Part shown: positions 1 through 5,339 of the stretch, in pieces | How positions within the stretch are numbered: position 1 is the stretch's first letter | Layout of the letters: every line of letters starts with the position of its first letter | Source of the DNA: Thermoplasmata archaeon | GTDB taxonomy: Archaea; Thermoplasmatota; E2; DHVEG-1 | Reading direction: 5' to 3' | Assembly (NCBI GenBank): GCA_003651045.1 | Contig: QMTJ01000083.1 | Location: forward strand, 1 to 5,494 | DNA length: 5,494 bases | Translations under genes and position numbers: made by a program | The notes under the pieces: generated by a model | The model's input: the letters and a program-made list of their open reading frames with translations, nothing else | What the model was told of the DNA's origin: nothing | Databases searched by the model: none

Positions 1-1175
1 GTGATAACAAGTAGATTGTTGCAATTTAGTTCCTCACTTGCTTTTAATAGAGCCTTGATTTCTCGCTTCTCGATTTCATCTCTTGCTGAGGTATAGGTAA
101 CTTGGATAAGTTGTCTAATCTTCTCTCCCTCTGTAAAAACAAAATCAACTTCATAACCATTTGAAAAATAGAAAAAATTTTTATTTGGCTCATATCCATG
201 TTTGAGCAACTCTTGAAACACAAAGCTTTCCATTAGGATTCCAAAATCGTATTTGTATGTTGTAAAGGAATACATTCCATTATCTATAACATAGGTCTTA
301 GGTAACGATGCCTCTGTCTTTCTTATGCTTCGTGAATATTTTTTTAGAAAAAATATGGTATTTACATCTTCTAGAAATTTTTGAAACTGATATAACGTAT
401 TTTTACTAACCTTTATTTGCTGTGACTTAGCACTATTATAAACCTTATTTACAGAGAAAATATTTGAATTTGAAGAGATAGCGTTTTTAATAAAGAATTC
501 TAAGGCGATTCTATTTTCAACGCCATATCTTTCTATTATATCCTTAAAAACTACTATGTCTATAAGCTCTGAAATAAATTTTGGTGGTTCAACTTCTTTA
601 AGAACTATATTTGGAAAACATCCTTCTTTAATACAAGATCTTAGAAGTTTTTTTATTCTTCCTAAATCTTCACTGCTATAATTTTTTTTCTTTAGATTAT
701 TAATTTTTAAAATTTCTTTGAAAGAAAAGGGGAATATGTTTATTTTCAAGCTTCTCCCTCTAAGTTGTGTTGCTATTTCTTTACTTAGAAGTTTAGAGGA
801 AGAACCAGTGATAAATATGAAGAATTTCTTTCTTTCGTAAATTTTGTAAACTTCTTTTTCCCAATTTGGTAAACCTTGTATTTCATCAAGAAAAATATAA
901 GAAGGATCTTTTCCATAGATTTCTCGATGTTTATCTAGAAAGGTATCTAGATGATCACTGATCTCTTCAAAATTAACAAAGAGATATTCTTCATCTTTTA
1001 AATTATTCTTGATTAAATGATATAGAAAATATGTTTTTCCTGCTCTCCTTGGGCCAACGATTGTTAGAATAAATTCTTTCGTCAGGTTTACTTTGATATC
1101 TCTTTCTTTAATATCTAGGGAGTTTAAATCTTTCTTTCTATCAACTAAATAAGTCAATATTTCCTCCATAAACAT
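1..1175 (-). CDS. AAA-type ATPase with C-terminal DUF4143-like domain (3' end outside window)
   Basis: I translated this by hand on the minus strand. It is open for 391 codons and runs off the left edge, so the C-terminus is missing. Walker A is GPRRAGKT (residues 41-48). Walker B is YIFLDEI (93-99), ending in the catalytic DE. ITGSSS (122-127) fits a sensor-1 strand, and LRGRS (138-142) is the arginine-containing motif usual in this AAA_14 group. The C-terminal part has MESFVFQELL (from 315), then EVDFVF (342-347) and IQVTY (357-361), the pattern of the PD-(D/E)xK-like DUF4143 domain. These proteins are abundant in archaea and many bacteria, and their physiological role is mostly unknown; some are linked to mobile or defence-related loci. 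ATG at 1175 and the in-frame ATG at 1169 are both possible, and TATA spacing slightly favours 1169. No Shine-Dalgarno is visible. The gene is markedly AT-richer than its neighbours, which may indicate transfer. Confidence 0.88.
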   Translation of the reverse strand, partial: MFMEEILTYLVDRKKDLNSLDIKERDIKVNLTKEFILTIVGPRRAGKTYFLYHLIKNNLKDEEYLFVNFEEISDHLDTFLDKHREIYGKDPSYIFLDEIQGLPNWEKEVYKIYERKKFFIFITGSSSKLLSKEIATQLRGRSLKINIFPFSFKEILKINNLKKKNYSSEDLGRIKKLLRSCIKEGCFPNIVLKEVEPPKFISELIDIVVFKDIIERYGVENRIALEFFIKNAISSNSNIFSVNKVYNSAKSQQIKVSKNTLYQFQKFLEDVNTIFFLKKYSRSIRKTEASLPKTYVIDNGMYSFTTYKYDFGILMESFVFQELLKHGYEPNKNFFYFSNGYEVDFVFTEGEKIRQLIQVTYTSARDEIEKREIKALLKASEELNCNNLLVI

Positions 1176-1190
1176 CTATATAGGGAAATA

Positions 1191-1200
1191 ATTTATAAAT
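1191..1200 (-). promoter_or_regulatory. TATA box for the ATPase gene
   Basis: The sequence ATTTATAAAT is a perfect palindrome and matches an archaeal TATA box. Its centre lies about 26 nt before the ATG at 1169 and 20 nt before the ATG at 1175. The usual archaeal TATA-to-start distance of about 25-27 nt therefore puts transcription initiation at or next to the start codon. This implies a leaderless mRNA and agrees with the absence of a Shine-Dalgarno. Because it is palindromic it could also be read rightward, but it is too far from the nre start to be that gene's best promoter. Confidence 0.6.
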
Positions 1201-1256
1201 TTTTCTCTTTAATAAGGAAAAATTTGTTTTTTAGTTTTAGTAACCCCTTAGCAATG

Positions 1257-1265
1257 TATTTAAAA
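1257..1265 (+). promoter_or_regulatory. Candidate TATA box for the nre-radical SAM operon
   Basis: TATTTAAAA lies about 62 nt upstream of the chosen nre start, so initiation would fall near 1286-1290 and leave a 5' leader of roughly 35 nt. A weaker A/T-rich box around 1276-1284 (TTTTTATTA) would give a shorter leader. No Shine-Dalgarno precedes the ATG at 1323. The call rests only on sequence resemblance and spacing in an A/T-rich region. Confidence 0.4.
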
Positions 1266-1322
1266 ACAAGAATGATTTTTATTAACTTGTTGCTGTTTTA
1301 TTCAAATAAACAAAAACAACTT

Positions 1323-2570
1323 ATGCCTATGGTTAAACAAGAAACATATAGTGTATGTGCTCTATGTCGCGGTACAAAAATGTTATGCGGGAAAACAAGA
1401 TGCCCAGTTGTCGTAAGATACCATTCAAAAAACAAGATACAACCATTGATAGATAAAAACAGGATAGATGGTTCCTCACCACCTAGTGTTTTCATCGGTA
1501 GAATAGGATACCCCAAAGTAGCAATAGGTCCTATGATACCACCAGTTATGGGTGATACCTCAATGATTGATACACCAGAACAATGGCTTGATAAAAAAAT
1601 AGAGGACATAGTTGATTTCCGTTCAATGCTTATACGTGGTAAACATATTGTAAACATCTATGATGTTGAAACCTCTGATAAAATAGTTGAATACACCCGT
1701 GAATTAGCATTAGCGGATAATAGTGTTTATGCGGAGGCACTCTTCGAACGGAAACCATCAGGTAGGATCGTATTTTATGATGAAGTACAGCCGCATGGCC
1801 CATCAGCGCCACTTAAAAAATTTGATATAACAAATCCAAAATACGAAAGACATATAGAAAAAGCATACTATGACACTGATTTAAAAGCAAACGAAGCAAT
1901 ATTCCAGCTATACAGAGATGGTGTACAAGTTTCAAAAATACAACGTGCTTTTAGCGTCGGAGCATTTGGTATCAAAAAACTTCGTCGTTTTGTACCCACC
2001 CGTTGGAGTATCACCGCTGTTGACTCAACCATTGGTGAAACACTTATGAAAAAAACCAGAACCTACCCATGGATAAACGAATACCGCATATATTATCACA
2101 AACAGTTTGACAACCACTGGATAATACTAATGATACCATGTGAATGGCAATATGAACTCATAGAAGCATGGTACCCACGTACCACATGGAATCCATACGG
2201 CAGAGGTATATCAATATTCAACAGCTACGAGTTTTACAAAGGACGAACAACCTATGCAGAAATAGGAGGATGCTACTATGCTGCTCGTCTCGCTGTAAAC
2301 GAAACATTAAACAAAGAACGTAGACAAGCAGCCGTGGTAGTACTAAGAGAAGCACATCCAGGGTATATTATGCCTATTGGTGTATGGAATGTACGTGAAA
2401 GCGTGAGACAAGCATTAAAACAGCCTTATCAAAAATTTGACACCTTAGATCAAGCACTTATACAAGTATCAAAAACAATGGATATACCTATAAATAGATG
2501 GATAAAGAACAGTGCAATACTTAAAAACAGTCTCTACCAAAAAAGACTAGAGGATTTCCATGAAAATTAA
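1323..2570 (+). CDS. nreA: Nre family DNA repair protein with N-terminal zinc motif and C-terminal PIP-like box
   Basis: This 415-residue protein is the usual size for the archaeal Nre family (PF04894 N-terminal plus PF04895 C-terminal domains). Near the N-terminus are four cysteines, CALCRGTKMLCGKTRC (residues 12-27, C-x2-C-x6-C-x4-C), a probable zinc site. The central part carries recognisable family blocks: PHGPSAPLK (about 158-166), the Asp-rich YDTDLKANEAI segment, and RRFVPTRWSITAVDSTIGETL (about 222-242, abbreviated to its key VPTRWSITAVD core). The extreme C-terminus has QKRLEDFH (406-413), close to the PCNA-interacting consensus Qxx[ILM]xx[FY][FY] except for the final His. Nre proteins are implicated in repair of alkylation and crosslink-type DNA damage, probably through PCNA; their biochemical activity is not established. 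I rejected the longer frame from a TTG at 1224 because it adds a non-conserved hydrophobic stretch that overlaps the promoter and would push the zinc motif far from the N-terminus. ATG 1329 is an alternative. The gene ends inside the next one, so the two are co-transcribed. Confidence 0.93.
   Translation: MPMVKQETYSVCALCRGTKMLCGKTRCPVVVRYHSKNKIQPLIDKNRIDGSSPPSVFIGRIGYPKVAIGPMIPPVMGDTSMIDTPEQWLDKKIEDIVDFRSMLIRGKHIVNIYDVETSDKIVEYTRELALADNSVYAEALFERKPSGRIVFYDEVQPHGPSAPLKKFDITNPKYERHIEKAYYDTDLKANEAIFQLYRDGVQVSKIQRAFSVGAFGIKKLRRFVPTRWSITAVDSTIGETLMKKTRTYPWINEYRIYYHKQFDNHWIILMIPCEWQYELIEAWYPRTTWNPYGRGISIFNSYEFYKGRTTYAEIGGCYYAARLAVNETLNKERRQAAVVVLREAHPGYIMPIGVWNVRESVRQALKQPYQKFDTLDQALIQVSKTMDIPINRWIKNSAILKNSLYQKRLEDFHEN
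2550..2562 (+). promoter_or_regulatory. Shine-Dalgarno and overlapping start of the radical SAM gene
   Basis: GAGG at 2550-2553 lies six bases before the ATG at 2560, inside the last codons of nre. The nre stop (TAA at 2568-2570) falls downstream of this ATG, giving an 11-bp out-of-frame overlap. This is the arrangement expected for translational coupling. It contrasts with the apparently leaderless first genes elsewhere in the window and supports ATG 2560 as the true start. Confidence 0.7.
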
Positions 2571-3354
2571 CAAGGTTAAATGTAAAACAGCATTATCCAC
2601 ATCAACACTACCTGGTTTAGACTACTCTTTAAACCCATACAGAGGATGCCAACACAACTGCACATATTGTTACGTACCCAACGTACTAAAAATCAACAGA
2701 AAAGAATGGGGTACCTTCGTCGACATAAAAACCAATATACCAGTTATCCTCTCAAAAGAACTACATAAGAAGAAACCAGGTACCATCGGCATTTCAACCA
2801 TTACAGACCCTTATCAACCTGTTGAAAAAAAATACCAACTTACTAGATACTGCCTTGAACAAATACTAACACATGACTACCCAGTATGTATACAAACAAA
2901 ATCCAAGTTAATACTTAGAGACATCAACTTGATATCGAAGTTCTCCGACGTAGAAGTCATGGTAAGCATTGGAACACTCAATGAGAACGATAGAAAAATT
3001 TTAGAACCCTTCTCTTCCCCTGTAGATGAACGGTTGAACATTTTAAAAAAATTTTCAGAGATAGGGGTGAAAACAAGTGTTTTCTTTGGACCAATCTACC
3101 CCACAATCAAAACCAGTGATCTATCAAATATTGTTGATGTCTTTATTGAGCATGGAGCAACAGAGATAATGATAGACAAATTCAATCTGAAAACAGGGAT
3201 TAAAGAAAACATAGAAACAACTTTACAAAAAAAACCAGAGCTACTAGAAACATTCAAAAAAAACATCTTCAACAACAATCTCATCTATTACAACAAAATA
3301 AAAGAAACAATGAAACAACTAAACAAAAACATCAAAATCATAGAAGCATTCTAA
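2560..3354 (+). CDS. Radical SAM protein, spore photoproduct lyase-like (COG1533) family
   Basis: This 264-residue enzyme carries the radical SAM cluster motif GCQHNCTYCY, with cysteines 30, 34 and 37 (CX3CX2C) set to bind a [4Fe-4S] cluster that cleaves S-adenosylmethionine. The preceding LNPYRGC and the later ITDPYQPVEKKYQLTRYCLE segment (81-100) are typical of the SplB-like COG1533 branch. It is shorter than Bacillus spore photoproduct lyase (about 340 residues). By eye, that enzyme's hydrogen-donor cysteine aligns with Thr80 in STITD, so DNA photoproduct reversal of the SPL type is unlikely. Cysteines 8, 98 and 110 lie outside the cluster motif. The C-terminal third is Lys/Asn-rich with no extra domain or second cluster motif. 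The substrate is unknown. Coupling to nre suggests a role in DNA or nucleotide repair, but this is an inference from context. The gene ends at a convergent junction with the NfeD gene. Confidence 0.9.
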   Translation: MKINKVKCKTALSTSTLPGLDYSLNPYRGCQHNCTYCYVPNVLKINRKEWGTFVDIKTNIPVILSKELHKKKPGTIGISTITDPYQPVEKKYQLTRYCLEQILTHDYPVCIQTKSKLILRDINLISKFSDVEVMVSIGTLNENDRKILEPFSSPVDERLNILKKFSEIGVKTSVFFGPIYPTIKTSDLSNIVDVFIEHGATEIMIDKFNLKTGIKENIETTLQKKPELLETFKKNIFNNNLIYYNKIKETMKQLNKNIKIIEAF

Positions 3355-3367
3355 AAAAAGAAAAAAA
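3353..3367 (-). terminator. U-tract terminator of the NfeD gene
   Basis: Read on the minus strand, GGGG is followed by seven T, one C and seven T, starting about 33 nt after the NfeD stop. Archaeal termination usually depends on U-rich tracts without a hairpin, and this is the best such tract downstream of the gene. It overlaps the stop codon of the radical SAM gene on the other strand. No convincing stem precedes it. Confidence 0.55.
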
Positions 3368-3399
3368 CCCCTACTTGTTACTTCCAATTACGTTTCTTA

Positions 3400-3810
3400 C
3401 TACATTCTCGTTTTTTCTTTTCTAACTACGAGTTTATTCCCATCTATTTTTTCAACTAAAACTTTTTCTCCTTCTTCAACGCAACCCCCTTGAGACGATA
3501 CAGCAGTCCAGATTTCACCATTTACATCCACCCTACCCTGTGGATCTAATTTTTCCACTACAACACCAGTTAAACCATTTAACACCTCAGGACCCACCAC
3601 TGGTTTTTTAAACTGCGGTAAAAAAACATATGTAGAAAAAACAAGTACACAAACAACAATTATAACTATTCCAATATCAACCCATATAGAATATATATTT
3701 AGATACAACAAAACAAATATTAAGAGAACCACAACCAAAATATCATCTATCAATGTTAATAAAAACTTTAGAAAATATTTTCTTTTCCTCTCATCATCTA
3801 TCCACATCAT
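3400..3810 (-). CDS. Short NfeD family membrane protein (two TM segments plus OB-fold domain)
   Basis: This 136-residue protein has a charged N-terminus (DDERKRK), two strongly hydrophobic helices (about 20-37 and 43-63) and a soluble C-terminal domain (about 74-132). The domain pattern GLTGVV..LDP.GRVDVNGE.WTA followed by GEKVLVEKIDGNKLVV is the NfeD C-terminal OB-fold signature. It lacks the ClpP-like serine protease domain of long NfeD proteins, so it belongs to the short class. Such proteins usually pair with SPFH/stomatin-type membrane proteins in membrane-domain organisation or quality control. No stomatin gene is present in this window, and none sits immediately upstream because the next gene diverges. 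ATG 3810 is followed at once by a second ATG (3807), so either may be used. No Shine-Dalgarno is visible, consistent with a leaderless transcript. Confidence 0.9.
   Translation of the reverse strand: MMWIDDERKRKYFLKFLLTLIDDILVVVLLIFVLLYLNIYSIWVDIGIVIIVVCVLVFSTYVFLPQFKKPVVGPEVLNGLTGVVVEKLDPQGRVDVNGEIWTAVSSQGGCVEEGEKVLVEKIDGNKLVVRKEKTRM
3411..3423 (+). terminator. U-tract terminator candidate for the nre-radical SAM operon
   Basis: On the plus strand the first clear T-rich tract after the radical SAM stop is six T, C, four T, C, T, starting 57 nt downstream. It lies within the last codons of the opposing NfeD gene, so the two mRNAs would overlap at their 3' ends for roughly 60-70 nt. There is no hairpin. 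Confidence 0.4.
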
Positions 3811-3836
3811 AACTTAATAAACAACTACTTTATTCA

Positions 3837-3844
3837 TTTTTAAA
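3837..3844 (-). promoter_or_regulatory. TATA box for the NfeD gene
   Basis: The minus strand reads GGTTTAAAAATG here. The TTTAAAAA core is centred about 30 nt before the ATG at 3810, which predicts initiation within a few bases of the start codon and a leaderless or nearly leaderless mRNA. Confidence 0.55.
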
Positions 3845-3892
3845 CCTATTCCTTTTCTAATATTATACCTTGTTTTTTTTATTTCTAAGAAA

Positions 3893-3930
3893 AAAAATTG
3901 AAAAATTGTTTATAAGTAGTTTTTATATAT
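3893..3930 (+). promoter_or_regulatory. Promoter of the CBS-domain gene, with tandem 8-bp repeat upstream
   Basis: TTTATAAG at 3909-3916 is a good TATA box and predicts initiation near 3938, leaving a leader of about 17 nt. TTTTATATAT at 3921-3930 is an alternative that would give a leaderless mRNA beginning at the ATG (3955). Immediately before the first box, AAAAATTG occurs twice in tandem (3893-3900 and 3901-3908), in the position where TFB or a regulator would contact DNA. No Shine-Dalgarno precedes the ATG. Confidence 0.5.
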
Positions 3931-3954
3931 CCCTTCATAATTAACGTTTTTTAG

Positions 3955-4443
3955 ATGGCTAAGAGTGACAAATTAATCGCTGAATTTTATGAGTTAAAAG
4001 TAGAACAGTTAATGGATAAAAGAGTATGGGATCTCCCGATAATAGAAGAAAACGATAGTATATTACATGTTTTAAACATACTGGGGGCTCGTAACCATAT
4101 ATGGGTTGTAAAAAGTAAAAAAACCAATGAACTTGTAGGAGTTATAACAGAACATGATGTACTATCTATTCTAGCTCCAAAAGATTTCCCATCTTATGTT
4201 TTTGGTATGCCCGATATACGTTCGATTCAACATGGAACTGCTAACACAGCAAAGGATATAATGTGTCATAAAATCATTACTTGTAGTCCTGATGAAAAAA
4301 TTGTTGATGCTTTGATGAAAATGATAAAAAACAGGCTTAGAAGACTCCCAGTTGTGAAGGATAATAAAATCATGGGTGAACTCACTCTAAACCAGTTAAT
4401 TAGAAAATACTATGCCGCTACCCAATACCACCCGATAGTTTAA
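3955..4443 (+). CDS. Two-CBS-domain protein
   Basis: This 162-residue soluble protein is built almost entirely of a CBS pair (Bateman module). CBS1 spans about residues 16-75 and includes IWVVKSKKTNELVGVITEHDVL (key core GVITEHDVL, 62-70). CBS2 spans about 98-154, beginning at AKDIM and including RRLPVVKDNKIMGELTLNQL (key core RLPVVKDNKIMGE, 130-142). A linker of about 25 residues (SILAPKDFPSYVFGMPDIRS region) separates them. CBS pairs commonly bind adenine nucleotides or S-adenosylmethionine and regulate partner enzymes or transporters. This one has no fused catalytic domain, so its partner is unknown. ATG 3955 gives a natural N-terminus and fits the promoter spacing. It is transcribed away from the NfeD gene and ends at a hairpin terminator shared with the secreted-protein gene. 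Confidence 0.92.
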   Translation: MAKSDKLIAEFYELKVEQLMDKRVWDLPIIEENDSILHVLNILGARNHIWVVKSKKTNELVGVITEHDVLSILAPKDFPSYVFGMPDIRSIQHGTANTAKDIMCHKIITCSPDEKIVDALMKMIKNRLRRLPVVKDNKIMGELTLNQLIRKYYAATQYHPIV

Positions 4444-4499
4444 AAGGAGAAGGAACAAAAAAAGAACAATATTTAACATTGTTAAAAAATAAAGGAAGG

Positions 4500-4522
4500 A
4501 AAAGGGTTTCTTTAACCCTTTT
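4500..4522. terminator. Bidirectional hairpin terminator between convergent genes
   Basis: AAAAGGGTT (4500-4508) pairs perfectly with AACCCTTTT (4514-4522), a nine-bp stem with a five-base loop. On the plus strand it is followed by T-rich sequence (TTTTATTTTAG), suiting the CBS gene 57 nt upstream. On the minus strand it is followed by the T-rich complement of the A/G-rich stretch at 4484-4499, suiting the secreted-protein gene. A weaker odd palindrome, TTTAACATTGTTAAA, lies at 4472-4486. Confidence 0.65.
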
Positions 4523-4541
4523 TATTTTAGATTTGCTGAGT

Positions 4542-5339
4542 TTACTTTCCAGTCATCCAGATTGGTGTCGAACTCATACCGTTGTTGAAGGTTACTGTAG
4601 TGGTTATACTTCCGCCACCGGGTAATGTGAATTTGAAGTTTTGTAAGAAATCATCGCCACCTAAATGTTCTATAAACACTCCTTTGCCAGTAGCTTCTGC
4701 TCCGTTGTATTCCCATTTGTTTAATGAAACACTTCCACGTTTGTCACCCCAGTTTGGTCCAGAATTGAAAGTTGATGCACCATATCTTATTTTACCAGTA
4801 CCGGTACCAATCATATAGTAGTCAAAGTGATTGTTAGCGTTTGGTTTTGTTGTTTCATATATAGCTGTTCTTAGTTGATATTTCCCTTGCGCCTCAAGAT
4901 GTGTACCATAGCTAGCCCATCCGAAATTACCAGCGGGATAGGATCCACCACCATTGTTGAATATTTTATAGTTTGAACGGATGTTTACGTTAAATGTTCC
5001 AATACCGTTTTTGTTGGTACTGACCATGTTCATGATCTGTGCCTTTCCATATTTAGCATCACTTGCCACTTTTGGACATTTATATGTAGTAAATCCTTGA
5101 GCTGTTCCTTTTCCATTCCATGTTGCTCTTTGACTTATTTTAGCAACTTCATGATTATACCAAGGATCTACTCCCGTGGTATCAACACCGTACTGCATTG
5201 TTCCAGATGAAAAAAAGCCTGAAAAGCTATCTGAAACATCTTTTGTAGTTGTGCTTATATCCCAGCTTGCAGCCATTGCTGACCCTGAGACTGCGACCAT
5301 AGCGAAGACAATCATACCTGCAATTATTGTTCGTTTCAT
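4542..5339 (-). CDS. Secreted protein of unknown family with Sec signal peptide
   Basis: I do not recognise a family. This 265-residue protein begins MKRTIIAGMIVFAMVAVSGS and has a classic Sec signal peptide: a basic start, a hydrophobic core (5-18) and an AMA cleavage site after residue 23. The mature part of about 242 residues is rich in Gly, Asn, Thr, Ser, Tyr and Trp. Short alternating hydrophobic stretches (GTFNVNIRSNYKIF at 114-127, FKFTLPGGGSITTTVTF at 235-251) suggest a beta-rich extracellular fold. There is one cysteine (C88), no lipobox, no second membrane helix and no C-terminal sorting signal, so it is probably released or loosely surface-bound. No catalytic motif stands out. Its GC content is higher than that of the ATPase gene, and its strong Shine-Dalgarno and terminator hairpin fit a well-expressed single gene. 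It could be a lineage-specific surface or adhesion-like protein. Confidence 0.85.
   Translation of the reverse strand: MKRTIIAGMIVFAMVAVSGSAMAASWDISTTTKDVSDSFSGFFSSGTMQYGVDTTGVDPWYNHEVAKISQRATWNGKGTAQGFTTYKCPKVASDAKYGKAQIMNMVSTNKNGIGTFNVNIRSNYKIFNNGGGSYPAGNFGWASYGTHLEAQGKYQLRTAIYETTKPNANNHFDYYMIGTGTGKIRYGASTFNSGPNWGDKRGSVSLNKWEYNGAEATGKGVFIEHLGGDDFLQNFKFTLPGGGSITTTVTFNNGMSSTPIWMTGK

Noticed and set aside
1224..1322. N-terminal extension of nre from a TTG codon (33 extra residues, hydrophobic)
   Set aside because: Non-ATG start, no Shine-Dalgarno, overlap with the best TATA box, and it would displace the zinc motif from its usual place near the N-terminus.
1298..1657. Minus-strand open frame of 119 codons
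   Set aside because: Antisense to the well-conserved nre coding sequence, with no recognisable protein features.
1630..1812. Minus-strand open frame of 60 codons
   Set aside because: Antisense to nre; His/Tyr-rich nonsense-like composition.
3096..3284. Minus-strand open frame of 62 codons
   Set aside because: Antisense to the radical SAM gene; no start signal or family features.
2560..3354. Calling the radical SAM protein a true spore photoproduct lyase
   Set aside because: Too short, and the catalytic donor cysteine seems to be replaced by threonine; only the family branch can be supported.
4465..4483. AACAAT/ATTGTT inverted repeat as a terminator hairpin
   Set aside because: Only six weak A/T-rich pairs and no T-tract after it; the perfect nine-bp hairpin just downstream is a far better candidate.
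4582..4818. Plus-strand open frame of 78 codons
   Set aside because: Antisense to the secreted-protein gene, which has a signal peptide, Shine-Dalgarno and terminator.
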